From Xaviernesmea rhizosphaerae (GTDB lineage: Bacteria; Pseudomonadota; Alphaproteobacteria; Rhizobiales; Rhizobiaceae), in contig NZ_MKIO01000018.1 in the NCBI RefSeq assembly GCF_001938945.1, positions 1 to 64,000 on the forward strand: 64,000 nt of DNA, given 5' to 3'. Below are positions 41,841 to 52,057 of the stretch, piece by piece (the first letter of the stretch is position 1; each line of letters starts with the position of its first letter). The notes beneath the pieces were generated by a model. It made no database searches. It was given only the letters and a program-made list of their open reading frames with translations, and was not told the origin of the DNA. Both the position numbers and the translations under genes were made by a program.

Positions 41841-43760
41841 TCACAATTGCGGGCAGAGGGAAACGATGGCGGCGAAGCGGTCCCAGTTCTTCTGGGCCTT
41901 CGGCGTCCAGGCGGCTTCGGCGATCGCCGGCAGACGCGGGAAGACCAGCCGGTTGAAATAGCCGCGCGAGAGGAAGTGCTCGGTCCAGATGCAGGCCTGC
42001 ACGCCCTTCATCCTGTCCTTCAGCGCTTGCGGGAACTCACCCTCCGCCTCGTAAGCATAGGTATGGGCGGGCGGCACGGTGCCGGCCCAGCTGGCGCCGG
42101 GCTCCTGGAAGGCCTCGGCCTGGACCATGTCGAGATAATAGGCCTGGCCCGGCGTCATCACCACGTCATAGCCTTCCTCGGCCAGCTTGATGCCGACGGC
42201 GGGATTTTCCCAGGCCATCAGCAGCGAATTTTCCGGCGCGACGCCGCCGCCATGGGCGACCTCGTTCCAGCCGGCGAGCTTCTTGCCGCGCGCATCCAGC
42301 ATCGCCTTGACGCGCTTGAGGAAGTAGCTCTGCAGCGCGAAGGTGCCGTCAAGGCCTTCCTTCTCCATCAGCGCCTTGGCCAGCGGCGAGGCCATCCAGG
42401 CGCCATGAGCCACCTCGTCGCCGCCGATATGGATGTAATCGCTTGGAAACAGCGTGACCATCTCGTCGATCACGGCCTCCAGGAAGCCATAGGTCGCCTC
42501 GATCGCCGGGTTCAGCGCATTGTTGGGATAGCCCTGGACCGAATGGTAGCTGTCGGGCGCCTCCTGACCGTCGACCAGATCGGGAAGGGCGACCAGCGTC
42601 GCGGCATTGTGGCCGGGAATGTCGATTTCAGGCACGACGTCGATCGACAGCGCCGCCGCATGGGCGACGATCGCGCGCACATCTTCTTGGGCGTAGAAGC
42701 CGCCGACCGGGGCGGCGCCATTGCCGAGCTGCGGCAGCAGCGGTTCGTCCGGCCCGCGCAGGACGCCCGTGGTGGTGAGCGCCGGATAGGCCTTGATCTC
42801 CAGCCGCCAGGCTTCGTCGTCGGTCAGGTGCCAGTGGAAGATATTGAGCTTCAGCCAGGCCATGATGTCGAGGAGGCGGGTGACATCGGCCACCGGAAAG
42901 AACTGGCGCGACACGTCGAGATGGCAGCCGCGCCAGCCATAGCGCGGCGCGTCCTCGATCGTGCCGGAGGCGGGAAAGCGGAAGCTCTGCGGCCGCACGC
43001 GCGCGCCTTCCAGCAGCTGGGCGAGCGAGGTCAGGCCATATTGCCGGCCGGCGGCACCGCCATAGGCAAGCTGCACGGCATCGGCGGAGAAGGTAAGGCG
43101 ATAGGCTTCCGCGCCGAGGCTCTCTTCGGCGGAGAAATGCAGCGCTCGGCCCTGCGGGTCGGCCGTCAGCGCGAAGGGCGCATGCGCGCTTTCCATCAGC
43201 CGGCGCGTGAGCGCGGTGACCTCGGAGACCGCGCGGATCTCCTCAAGGCTGGTGCCTTCGGCCGGATAGAGCACGACCGGGAAGCCTTCGCCCGGGGCGG
43301 CATCGATCTGGGCGGGCCAGGGCTGCAGCGCGAAGGGCAGATCCAGCTTGCCCTCGGGCAACAGCACAGGTGGCGGCTCGCTCACCCGGCCCGAGAGCAG
43401 CAGGTCGGAGACGGCGACATCGGCATGGGTGCCGTCGGCATGGGTGAGATAGGCGGACTTGGCGCCATCGGTGCAGTGGCGGGCCGGGCGGTGAATGCCC
43501 GAGACGGTGAAGCGCCAGCTGTCGCCCGGCGCCAGCGTCAGACCTTCCGGTGGCGCATATTGATGGAAATTGGCGTTGCGGCGCAGGAAGACGGCATTGT
43601 CGCAGGCCTCTGGCTCTATGACCCGGTAGAGCGAGGTATAGGCCAGTTTGAAGCCCGAGAGCGGGGCGTCCGACAGGTTGGTGAAAGTAAAGGTGAAGGC
43701 GCCGTGGGTGCCGCCCTCGGCACTCCAGCTGGCGTCGAGACGATAGGGTGCGGATGCCAT
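41841..43760 (-). CDS. GH20 beta-N-acetylhexosaminidase
   Basis: A 639-residue glycoside hydrolase. After a beta-rich N-terminal part comes the GH20b domain (around PGEGFPVVLYPAEGTSLEEI). The catalytic TIM barrel follows: YGWRGCHLDVSRQFFPVADVTRLLDIMAWLKLNIFHWHLTDDEAWRLEIKAYP, and IHIGGDEVAHGAW with the Asp-Glu pair that performs substrate-assisted cleavage. SWAGTVPPAHTYAYE and a WTEHF motif lie near the C-terminus. It lacks a signal peptide, so it acts in the cytoplasm on an imported N-acetylhexosamine conjugate. GAGGAA precedes the ATG. Confidence 0.93.
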   Translation of the reverse strand: MASAPYRLDASWSAEGGTHGAFTFTFTNLSDAPLSGFKLAYTSLYRVIEPEACDNAVFLRRNANFHQYAPPEGLTLAPGDSWRFTVSGIHRPARHCTDGAKSAYLTHADGTHADVAVSDLLLSGRVSEPPPVLLPEGKLDLPFALQPWPAQIDAAPGEGFPVVLYPAEGTSLEEIRAVSEVTALTRRLMESAHAPFALTADPQGRALHFSAEESLGAEAYRLTFSADAVQLAYGGAAGRQYGLTSLAQLLEGARVRPQSFRFPASGTIEDAPRYGWRGCHLDVSRQFFPVADVTRLLDIMAWLKLNIFHWHLTDDEAWRLEIKAYPALTTTGVLRGPDEPLLPQLGNGAAPVGGFYAQEDVRAIVAHAAALSIDVVPEIDIPGHNAATLVALPDLVDGQEAPDSYHSVQGYPNNALNPAIEATYGFLEAVIDEMVTLFPSDYIHIGGDEVAHGAWMASPLAKALMEKEGLDGTFALQSYFLKRVKAMLDARGKKLAGWNEVAHGGGVAPENSLLMAWENPAVGIKLAEEGYDVVMTPGQAYYLDMVQAEAFQEPGASWAGTVPPAHTYAYEAEGEFPQALKDRMKGVQACIWTEHFLSRGYFNRLVFPRLPAIAEAAWTPKAQKNWDRFAAIVSLCPQL

Positions 43761-43932
43761 GACTGTTCCTCTCGTGCTGCTTGCTGTGTCGGCCGAAAAG
43801 GCCGCAGGCCTGGGCGCGCTTGGCTGCCGCAGCCTGTCTGCGCCTCCGCCTCTTGCGGGCGGATGGCGTCATTTCCTATGTCCGCACGATTACGCCGTCC
43901 GTCGCGCCCCGGCGATGTTCCGGGGCTCGTGA

Positions 43933-44706
43933 TCAGTAGTCGTCGGATTGCGAAAAGGTGCGGGCGAGCTCGGCCTGGCCGGCGGTCAGGCCGCAATCGA
44001 CCGGCAGGCAGACGCCAGTGATCGCGGCTGCCATCGGGCTTGCCAGAAAGGCCACGGCATGGGCCACGTCGGCAGGGTCCACCACCCGGCGCAGCGGATA
44101 CCAGCGCTTGGCCTCCTCGAAGACATTGGGATTGGCGTCGGCCCGCGCATTCCAGGCCTGGGTGCGCACCGTGCCGGGCGCGATCGCATTGGCGCGAATG
44201 CCGAACTTGCCATATTCGACCGCGGTCGCGCGGGTGAAATGCAAGAGTGCCGCCTTGGCGGCGCTATAGGCCGGATGGCCGAAGATCTGCATGCCGTTGA
44301 CCGAGGCGATGTTGACGATCGCGCCGCGCGCAGCCTTCAGCGGCTCGGTCAATGCCTTCAGCGTCAGAAAGGCGGCTTCGCAGTTCAGCGCCATGTCCTT
44401 TCGCCAGTCCTCGGCGCTGGTGGCCTGCAGGCTGACCGCGCGCGCCGCGCCGGCATTGTTGACCAGCGTCTTGACCGCGCCGAGGCCGGCGGCGACCTCA
44501 GCCATGGCTTCGACCGAGGCTTCGTCCGTCACATCGGCGGCATGCGCGATGAAACGGTCAGGAGCGCCCAGCAGGGCGGCGGCCTTTTCGGCGGCGGCGG
44601 CATCGATATCGACCATCAGGATCAGGTCATGGCTGTCGGCGAGCCTTTCGGCGATCGCGCGCCCGATATCGCCGGCGGCACCGGTCACGATGGCGAGGGT
44701 GGTCAC
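43933..44706 (-). CDS. Short-chain dehydrogenase/reductase
   Basis: A 257-residue classical SDR starting at GTG 44706 after GAGGA. The cofactor motif VTGAAGDIGRAIAERL, the NNAG segment (LVNNAGAARAVSLQAT), the catalytic Ser in IVNIASVNG and YSAAKAALLHFTRA with the Tyr-Lys pair are all present, and the C-terminus has GVCLPVDCGL. It probably oxidises or reduces a sugar hydroxyl or carbonyl. Its leader (GGACCAGACCCC just before the start) is identical to that of the M81 gene at 40391-41827. Confidence 0.92.
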   Translation of the reverse strand: MTTLAIVTGAAGDIGRAIAERLADSHDLILMVDIDAAAAEKAAALLGAPDRFIAHAADVTDEASVEAMAEVAAGLGAVKTLVNNAGAARAVSLQATSAEDWRKDMALNCEAAFLTLKALTEPLKAARGAIVNIASVNGMQIFGHPAYSAAKAALLHFTRATAVEYGKFGIRANAIAPGTVRTQAWNARADANPNVFEEAKRWYPLRRVVDPADVAHAVAFLASPMAAAITGVCLPVDCGLTAGQAELARTFSQSDDY

Positions 44707-44736
44707 GGGGTCTGGTCCTCTTGTCGGTTGATCGGG

Positions 44737-45645
44737 TCAGTCGCCGAGCGGCTGGCGGTCGTCGCCGTCTCGGTGCTTGACGAGCTGCTGCTTGATGCGC
44801 CGAAGCGTCGTCACCGCCTGGCCCTGGACGCGATAGGCGACGAGGCTGGCGAGAATGTCGACGAGCGCCAGATAGGCGATGCGGGTGGAGGTGGGGCGGA
44901 AGATGTTGACGCCTTCCGCCAGATCGACCGGCAGGACGATCTCGGCCGCGGCGGCCACCGGACTGCCGCTCTGCGTCAGCACGATGGTCGGCACCTCCTG
45001 TTCGCGCGCGAGCTTCAGCGTGCGCACGAGCTCGGTGTTGCGCCCCGACAGCGATGAGCCGATGATCACGTCGCGCGGGCCGCAGGCGGCCGCCAGCATC
45101 AGCTGCATGGAATGATCGCAGCTGGCCGTGACCCTCAGGCCGAAGCGGAAAAGCCGGTTCTGCAGCTCGTTGGCGATCATCGAGGAATTGCCGCCGGAGC
45201 CGAAGGCATAGATCATCTCGCCGGCCGTGATGCGGTCCACCGCCCGCTCGAGCGCCGGCATGTCGAGCTGGCTGTGCAGGAGGAACAGCGCATTCTGCGC
45301 CTTGGCGACGATATCCTGCGCCACGTCGGCGGCGTCGCTGCTCTTGGGCTCGGGCTTAAGGTAGCGCATGCCGACATAGGCCGTGCGCGCCAGCCGGATC
45401 TTGAAATCGGAAAAGCTGTCGCAGCCGAGCCTTCGGCAGAAGCGCGTGACGGTGGGCGGCGACACTTCGGCTCGCTCGGCCAGCTCGATGATCGAGGCAT
45501 TCACGGCGAATTCGAAATCGCTGAGGATGATGTCGGCGATGCGGACCTCGGACTGCGAAAGCTTGGCCTTCTCGTCCTGCAGATTGGCAAAAATGTCCAT
45601 ATCCACCTTGTCTGCCCCCTCATCCTGCAATGTCAGCATCGCCAT
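44737..45645 (-). CDS. MurR/RpiR family transcriptional regulator
   Basis: A 302-residue regulator. The RpiR N-terminal HTH reads KLSQSEVRIADIILSDFEFAVNASIIELAERAEVSPPTVTRFCRRLGCDSFSDFKIRL (about 28-88). The C-terminal SIS sugar-phosphate isomerase domain has YAFGSGGNSSMIANELQNRLFRFG and IIGSSLSGRNTELVR. The SIS domain senses a phosphorylated or amino sugar. It is the second gene of the ridA unit and the likely controller of this locus. Candidate operators lie at 46055-46068, 54139-54151 and 54212-54224. A start at 45600 (AAGGTGG site) is an alternative. Confidence 0.92.
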   Translation of the reverse strand: MAMLTLQDEGADKVDMDIFANLQDEKAKLSQSEVRIADIILSDFEFAVNASIIELAERAEVSPPTVTRFCRRLGCDSFSDFKIRLARTAYVGMRYLKPEPKSSDAADVAQDIVAKAQNALFLLHSQLDMPALERAVDRITAGEMIYAFGSGGNSSMIANELQNRLFRFGLRVTASCDHSMQLMLAAACGPRDVIIGSSLSGRNTELVRTLKLAREQEVPTIVLTQSGSPVAAAAEIVLPVDLAEGVNIFRPTSTRIAYLALVDILASLVAYRVQGQAVTTLRRIKQQLVKHRDGDDRQPLGD

Positions 45646-45652
45646 GAGGTTC

Positions 45653-46042
45653 TCAGCCTTGCTTCGGCTTGTAGGCGACGCAATCGATCTCGACCTTGCA
45701 ATCGACCATCATCGACGATTGCACACAGGCGCGCGCCGGCGGATGCTCGCCGAAATAGCTCTGATAGACCGCGTTGAAGCTCCAGAAATCACGCGGATCA
45801 TCAAGCCACACGCCACAGCGCACGACATGTTCGAGACCGTATCCGGCTTCCTCGAGAATGGCGATAATGTTCGCGATGGTTTTGTGCGTCTGGGCGACGA
45901 TGTTGCCCTCGATGATCTCGCCATTTTCCATGGCGACCTGGCCGGAGACGTAGAGCCAGCCATCGGCCTCCACGGCCCGGGCGAAGGGCAGCGGCTTGCC
46001 GCCCGCACCTGTCTGGACTGTGCCATAACGCTTGATCGACAT
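45653..46042 (-). CDS. ridA: RidA family protein (reactive imine/enamine deaminase)
   Basis: The start at 46042 (AAGGA upstream) gives 129 residues, the usual RidA length. Motifs are PFARAVEADGWLYVSGQVAMENGEI, IVAQTHKTIANIIAILEEAGYGLEHVVRCGVWLDDPRDFWSFNAVYQSYFGEHPPARACVQ with the conserved Arg of the active site in PPARA, and the tail CKVEIDCVAYKP. It hydrolyses 2-aminoacrylate-type enamine intermediates. As first gene of the unit with rpiR, SDR, GH20, M81 and MFS, it may process an enamine made in this pathway and may not be the housekeeping paralogue. Confidence 0.9.
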   Translation of the reverse strand: MSIKRYGTVQTGAGGKPLPFARAVEADGWLYVSGQVAMENGEIIEGNIVAQTHKTIANIIAILEEAGYGLEHVVRCGVWLDDPRDFWSFNAVYQSYFGEHPPARACVQSSMMVDCKVEIDCVAYKPKQG

Positions 46043-46054
46043 TGTCGCGTCCTT

Positions 46055-46068
46055 GCAAATTATTTTCG
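46055..46068. promoter_or_regulatory. Candidate RpiR operator, ridA copy
   Basis: GCAAATTATTTTC (46055-46067) fits the near-palindrome G-N-A-A-N-T-N-A-N-T-T-N-C and matches the motifs at 54139-54151 and 54212-54224 in the shared positions. It lies 13 bp upstream of the ridA ATG, overlapping the promoter or leader. Confidence 0.5.
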
Positions 46069-46126
46069 TTATGCGTTGACAAGTCATCATATTGGGCGGA
46101 TTTTGACCAGAGAAAAACGCGCCTCA

Positions 46127-46140
46127 TGAAAAGAATTTCA
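46127..46140. promoter_or_regulatory. TGAAA-N4-TTTCA dyad before the NTF2-like gene
   Basis: TGAAAAGAATTTCA ends 2 bp before the ATG at 46143. The inverted repeat resembles the RpiR-type GAAA...TTTC arrangement but has a shorter spacer, so it is a weaker candidate. Confidence 0.25.
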
Positions 46141-46142
46141 AT

Positions 46143-46637
46143 ATGACGCTTTCTCGCGATCCTTTCCGCAATCCCTTCCCCGCCACCGACGCCGCCCGCC
46201 ATGCCATCTGGGAGATGCTGGTCGCGCGCGATATCACCGCTTTCCTCGCCGCCGACTGGTCGATGGTCGAGCACGACTTCGTCGAGGATGGCTTCATCGG
46301 CATCGACGGGCGCAAGCTGGCGAGCCCGTCCGACTGGCGGCTGACCTTCCCGGATCTGGCGGCCTACCGCGCGGAATGGCTGCGCCAGGCGCAGGACTTT
46401 GCCGGCGAACAATTCGCCGAGGATCCGCGCACGGCGATCTTCACCACCACGACGCTCGAGGATATCGAAATCGCAGGCGAGACCGCGCTGGCGCGCAAGA
46501 TGTTCGACGGCTCGATCCTCAAGGCCGATGGCAGCCGCGACGTGCTGAAGTGGCAGACACTTTACTATTGCAGGCTGCACCAGGGCCGGTGGAAGATCAG
46601 CGGCTTCACCGGCTATCTGCCCAATCCCATGGGCTGA
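46143..46637 (+). CDS. NTF2-like/SnoaL-like small protein of unknown function
   Basis: A 164-residue acidic protein. HAIWEMLVARDITAFLAADWSMVEHDFVEDGFIGIDGR and the tail LYYCRLHQGRWKISGFTGYLPN resemble the alpha-beta cone fold of NTF2-like proteins such as SnoaL or nuclear-transport-factor-like domains, which often form hydrolases, isomerases or pocket proteins. There is no clear ribosome site. It is divergent from ridA by about 100 bp and is followed by the second M81 gene, so it forms part of the same locus. Function is not known. Confidence 0.7.
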   Translation: MTLSRDPFRNPFPATDAARHAIWEMLVARDITAFLAADWSMVEHDFVEDGFIGIDGRKLASPSDWRLTFPDLAAYRAEWLRQAQDFAGEQFAEDPRTAIFTTTTLEDIEIAGETALARKMFDGSILKADGSRDVLKWQTLYYCRLHQGRWKISGFTGYLPNPMG

Positions 46638-46734
46638 TGGTCGTTACTTATATGCGCCGGAGGTTTAAGCTTCGGCGAACGGGCGCCGGGCGCGCCGTGG
46701 CCGTCCGGCGCCATTGAACAGCAGAGGCGAAACC

Positions 46735-48207
46735 TTGCGTATCTTCACGGCCGCGCTGGCCACCGAGACCAACACCTTCTCCCCGATCTGCATCGACAAG
46801 CGGGCCTTCGAAGCCTCGCTCTATGCCCCGCCGGGCACGCATCCGGAAACGCCGACGCTGTGCACCGCGCCGATCACCGTGGGGCGGCGCGTGGCGCGCG
46901 AGAAGGGCTGGACGCTTATCGAAGGGACGGCCAGCTGGGCGGACCCTGCGGGTCTCGTCTCGCGCGCGACCTATGAGGGCCTGCGCGACGAGATTCTCGA
47001 TCAGCTCAAGGCGGCGATGCCGGTCGAGGCCGTGGTGCTCGGCCTGCATGGCGCCATGGTTGCCGATGGCTATGAGGATACCGAGGGCGACCTTCTGGCG
47101 CGCGTGCGCGCGCTGGTCGGCCCTGACGTGCTGGTGGCCGCCGAGCTCGATCCGCACAGCCATCTGACGGAGAAGCGCTTCACGGCCGCCGACATCCTCG
47201 TCTATTTCAAGGAGTTCCCGCATACGGACTTCGTCGATCGCGCCGAGGATCTCTGGCGCATCGTCGTGGACACGCTGGAAGGCCGGGTCAGGCCCGTCAT
47301 GTCGATGTTCGACTGCCGGATGATCGACGTCTTCCCGACCTCGCGCGATCCGATGCGCAGCTTCGTCGATCGTCTCATGGCGATCGAGGCGCAGGAGGCA
47401 GAGATCCTGTCGATCTCGGTCGTCCACGGCTTCATGGCCGGCGATGTGCCCGACATGGGCACGAAGATCGTCGTGGTGACGGACAATGCGCCCGAGAAGG
47501 GCACGGAGCTTGCCCGACGGCTGGGCATGGAGCTGTTTTCCCGGCGCGGCACCTTCCTGATGCCGCAGATCGACGAGCGCGAGGCGGTGGACCGCGCCAT
47601 TGCTGCCGAGCATGGCCCGGTGGTAATCGCCGACATGTGGGACAATCCCGGCGGCGGCACGGCCGGCGACGCCACCGTCCTGCTCTCCGAGCTTCTGGCG
47701 CGCGGGGTGCGCGACGCGGCCGTGGGCACGATCTGGGACCCGATGGCGGTGCAGATCTGCATGGCGGCCGGTGAGGGCGCGGAAATCCCCTTGCGCTTCG
47801 GTGCGAAATCCGCGCCGGGAACGGGCCAGCCGATCGACGGCTTCGTCAAGGTGGTGAAGCTCGTGGCGAATGCCGAGATGCGCTTCGGCGAGAGCTTCGC
47901 GCCCTTCGGTGATGCCGCGCATATCGTGCTCGACGGTATCGACATCATCCTGAACTCTACCCGGGCGCAGAGTTTCGATCCCAGCCTGTTCTCGGTCATG
48001 GGCATTGATCCCACGCAGAAGAAGATCCTGGTCATCAAGTCGACCAACCACTTCTACGCTTCCTTCTCGAAGATCGCCGCCGAAATCCTCTATTGCTCGG
48101 CCGGCACGCCCTATCCAAACAATCCGGCCCGCACGCCTTACCGCCGCGCCCGGCGCGACATCTGGCCGATGGTGGACAATCCGCACGGCATGCCTGACGT
48201 GGCGTAG
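46735..48207 (+). CDS. M81-family metallopeptidase (MlrC-like), second copy
   Basis: Start at TTG 46735, with AGAGG 7 bases upstream, yields MRIFTAALATETNTFSPIC, the canonical M81 N-terminus; 490 residues. The putative zinc region reads AAELDPHSHLTEKRFTAADILVYFKEFPHTDFVDR, and DMWDNPGGGTAGDATVLLSELLARGVRDAAVGTIWDP begins the C-terminal domain. It is a distant paralogue of the 40391-41827 protein (DPHSH against DLHGN), so the two likely cut different bonds or substrates. The hairpin at 48419-48452 terminates it. Confidence 0.9.
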   Translation: MRIFTAALATETNTFSPICIDKRAFEASLYAPPGTHPETPTLCTAPITVGRRVAREKGWTLIEGTASWADPAGLVSRATYEGLRDEILDQLKAAMPVEAVVLGLHGAMVADGYEDTEGDLLARVRALVGPDVLVAAELDPHSHLTEKRFTAADILVYFKEFPHTDFVDRAEDLWRIVVDTLEGRVRPVMSMFDCRMIDVFPTSRDPMRSFVDRLMAIEAQEAEILSISVVHGFMAGDVPDMGTKIVVVTDNAPEKGTELARRLGMELFSRRGTFLMPQIDEREAVDRAIAAEHGPVVIADMWDNPGGGTAGDATVLLSELLARGVRDAAVGTIWDPMAVQICMAAGEGAEIPLRFGAKSAPGTGQPIDGFVKVVKLVANAEMRFGESFAPFGDAAHIVLDGIDIILNSTRAQSFDPSLFSVMGIDPTQKKILVIKSTNHFYASFSKIAAEILYCSAGTPYPNNPARTPYRRARRDIWPMVDNPHGMPDVA

Positions 48208-48418
48208 AACGTCGCTGGAGAGAGTGCAGAGGGCAGGGCGAAAACCTTTCTGCAGCCATGGTCTGGCCTGGCCCGATCCATGCTCCTGCCAGAAGTCTTT
48301 GAAAAGATGGGTTCTCGGCTCAGAGCCGAGGATGAGGAAACAAGGCAGGCTCGACGTCGTCCGTCACCCCTTGCGGATGAGCGCGTCCAGATTTCCGATT
48401 GTCGCCGCCGACATCAAG

Positions 48419-48452
48419 AAGGCCCGGATCTCTTTTGAAATCCGGGCCTTTC
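48419..48452. terminator. Bidirectional terminator between M81 and ABC ATPase genes
   Basis: AAGGCCCGGAT (48419-48429) and ATCCGGGCCTT (48440-48450) form an 11-bp stem with a 10-base loop. TTTC follows on the plus side. It lies between converging genes ending at 48207 and 48483 and can serve both. Confidence 0.7.
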
Positions 48453-48482
48453 CTATGAACTGGAGTCGGCAGCCGTCGTCCG

Positions 48483-49616
<1,134 letters not shown>

Positions 49617-49909
49617 AATCAGTCTCCGGCCGCGAAAGGTCGGCGGCGTCAGGTGGTGCGGCCCGTTGGTGTCTTTGCCTGCCGGCGCGCCTGTCGATGC
49701 GGCGCAGTCAGCGTGGCAGGACGTTACCCCATTTCCGGCATCCTTGCGCGATCCCGTCCATCGAGGACATGCATTGCCCGGAAGGACCATGCGGGGATCG
49801 GGATATCGGCAGGCGCGAAGGCCAGGGGCGGAAAGGGCCGCGGGCTTTGGATCGGAACGGGAGGCCGCGGGCCGGACAAGGCCCGCGGGTCCCAGTTTGA
49901 AGCCGTGGC

Positions 49910-51166
49910 TTACTTGTACTGTTCCAGCTCGCCGGCGGCCTTGGTCAGCGCTGCCTTCGGCTCGGCCTTGCCGGTGACGACCGACTGGACCATTTCGATC
50001 ATGACGTTCTGGAAGCCTTTGTAATCCTTGAACAGGGGCTCCGGACCGCCATAGGCGATGCCGTCGATCAGCGGCTTCCAGGACGGGTCGGCCTTGACGA
50101 ATTCGTCGACCTTCGGCGAGGGGCGCAGCGGCGTCAGGCCGGCATCGCCCTGCAGCTCATATTCGCCCTGCGGACCCGGCGAGGTGATGAACTTGGCGAA
50201 TTCGATCGCCTTGTCTTCCACGCCCGTGCCCTTGAAGATCGCCAGGCTGTCGGTGATGAGCAGCGTGCCCGGGCCCTTGGCCGAGGGGCCGAGCGGCAGG
50301 GTGGTGATGCCCCAGTGGATGTTGGTCTTCTTCAGGCGCGAGGCCGCGCCCGAGCCGGCCTGGATCATGCCGACCTTGCCATCGAGGAAGATGGCGCGGA
50401 TTTCGTTCTGTTCGTAGGCGGTTGCGCCTTCGACGGAATAGGGCGTGATGTCCTTGTAGGCCTGGAGGGCTGCCAGCACTTCCGGGCTGTCGGCCGTGAC
50501 CTTGTCGCCGTCGATGATCTTGCCGTTGTTGGTGTACACCCAGTGCATGAACTGATGCATGGTGTTGTCGAAGGTCTTGGCGGGCAGGCCGTAGCCGGCA
50601 ATCCCGGTCTTTTCCTTGATCTGCTTGGCGAAGGCGATTTCTTCAGCCCAGGTCTTCGGCGGGGTTTCCGGGTCGAGGCCGGCCTGCTTGAACAGGTCCT
50701 TGTTCCAGTAGAGCGCCTTGGTGGAGAAGGCGATCGGAACGCCCCACTGGTTGTCGTCGAAGGTGACGGTGTCGACGATGTGGGGATAGTAGCTCTTCTT
50801 CTCCTCGTCGGTCATCGGGACCGGAACGATGAGGTCGTTTTCGGCGAATTCCTTTAGCGTGCGCGAGCCGACATAGGCCATGCCGACCGGCGTGCCGGCG
50901 GCGGCCAGCGTCGTGGCCTTGTCCTGGCACTGCTCCCAGCCGACCACTTCGGGCTTGATCGTCCAGCCGGCGTTCTTGCCTTCCCATTCCTTGATGTACT
51001 TCTCGTGGATCGGGTCGATCTTGTCGCCGCAATAGATCCAGCTGATTTCCTTGTCGGCGGCCTGGGCCGTCGTCACGGCAGTCATGGTGGCGAGCGCGGT
51101 GGTACCCAGCAGGGCGAGCGCGGCAAGCCCGGTCTTGACGGTGATGGTCACTGAAGAAACTCCCAT
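49910..51166 (-). CDS. Extracellular solute-binding protein (SBP family 1)
   Basis: Read from the ATG at 51166 it has a Sec signal peptide (GLAALALLGTTALATMTAVTTAQAAD). GTG at 51151 with GGGAG is an alternative start only five codons in. The mature protein has 418 residues minus the signal. The bacterial SBP_1 layout is visible: ISWIYCGDKIDPIHEKYIKEWE, GVPIAFSTKALYWNKDLFKQAGLDPETPPKTWAEE, GKVGMIQAGSGAASRLKK and YELQGDAGLTPLRPS. Family members bind mono- and oligosaccharides, glycerophosphodiesters or amino-sugars. It is cut off from the ATPase by 293 bp containing a CCGCGGGCC/GGCCCGCGG stem. Confidence 0.93.
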   Translation of the reverse strand: MGVSSVTITVKTGLAALALLGTTALATMTAVTTAQAADKEISWIYCGDKIDPIHEKYIKEWEGKNAGWTIKPEVVGWEQCQDKATTLAAAGTPVGMAYVGSRTLKEFAENDLIVPVPMTDEEKKSYYPHIVDTVTFDDNQWGVPIAFSTKALYWNKDLFKQAGLDPETPPKTWAEEIAFAKQIKEKTGIAGYGLPAKTFDNTMHQFMHWVYTNNGKIIDGDKVTADSPEVLAALQAYKDITPYSVEGATAYEQNEIRAIFLDGKVGMIQAGSGAASRLKKTNIHWGITTLPLGPSAKGPGTLLITDSLAIFKGTGVEDKAIEFAKFITSPGPQGEYELQGDAGLTPLRPSPKVDEFVKADPSWKPLIDGIAYGGPEPLFKDYKGFQNVMIEMVQSVVTGKAEPKAALTKAAGELEQYK

Positions 51167-51180
51167 TCTCTGGTGGTTAT

Positions 51181-52050
51181 TTATTGTTTCACCGCGCCGG
51201 CGGTCAGGCCGCTGACGAGATAGCGTTGCAGGAAGAAGATCACGATCATGGCGGGGGCTATGCCGACGAAGGCGGCCGCCATCAGCTCGTTCCAGACCAC
51301 TTCCTGACGACCGAAATAGGCGAAGAGGCCGACGGGCAGCGGCGCATATTCGGTCTTGGAATTGAAGGTGAGCGCATAGATGAACTGCTGGGCATAGGCG
51401 CCGATGAAGGTGGTGATGGCCACCACGACGATGCCCGGCTTGGCGATCGGCAGGATCACCCGGCGCAGCGTGTAGAAATGGCTGGCGCCATCGACGAAGG
51501 CCGCCTCGTCCAGCTCGCGCGGGATGCGCATCATATAGGTGCGCAGGAGCCAGATGGCCGAGGGGATCAGGAAGGCGACGCCCGGCACGATCATGGCGAA
51601 ATAGGTGTTGAGCACGCCGAGCGAGCGCATCAGCCGGAACAGCGGGATCAGGAGCACGGCGCCCGAGAACATGTTGACCGCCAGGAAGGCACCCAGCAGC
51701 AGGCCGGCCCCGCGAAATTCGAAGCGGGCGAAGGCATAGGCGGCCGGCACCACCAGGATCAGCACGATGACGGTGGCAGCGCCCGAGATGACGAAGGAAT
51801 TGACGATGTAGCGGGCAAAGCCCGGCACATGGTCCCACATCGTGTAATAGGCCTCGAAGGAACCGTTTTCCGGAATGAAGCGGTAGGGCGAGGAGAAGAG
51901 CTGCGACAGGGGCTTCAGCGAGACCAGGAAGCCCTCGACGAAGGGTGCCAGCACGAAGGTCAGGAACACGGCGATGCCGGCATAGATCCCGAGGATTTCA
52001 TACCACTTGTAGCGGTTGATCAGCTGCGGCGGTTCTCTCATGGGTCTCAC
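51181..52050 (-). CDS. Sugar-type ABC permease, MalG/UgpE-like
   Basis: A 289-residue inner-membrane protein with six predicted segments, starting MRPMREPPQLINRYKWYEILGIYAGIAVFLTFVLAPF. The ATPase-contact loop is near ELDEAAFVDGASHFYTLRRVILPIAKPGIVVVA. It pairs with the 52058-52942 permease and lies 14 bp before the binding-protein start. Domain order and length are typical of carbohydrate importers. Confidence 0.93.
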   Translation of the reverse strand: MRPMREPPQLINRYKWYEILGIYAGIAVFLTFVLAPFVEGFLVSLKPLSQLFSSPYRFIPENGSFEAYYTMWDHVPGFARYIVNSFVISGAATVIVLILVVPAAYAFARFEFRGAGLLLGAFLAVNMFSGAVLLIPLFRLMRSLGVLNTYFAMIVPGVAFLIPSAIWLLRTYMMRIPRELDEAAFVDGASHFYTLRRVILPIAKPGIVVVAITTFIGAYAQQFIYALTFNSKTEYAPLPVGLFAYFGRQEVVWNELMAAAFVGIAPAMIVIFFLQRYLVSGLTAGAVKQ

Positions 52051-52057
52051 GGGCTCC

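Noticed and set aside
41784..44021. Plus-strand 745-codon frame opposite the GH20 gene
   Set aside because: Fully overlaps GH20 on the other strand, which has complete catalytic motifs; the translation is Arg/Gly-rich and non-specific.
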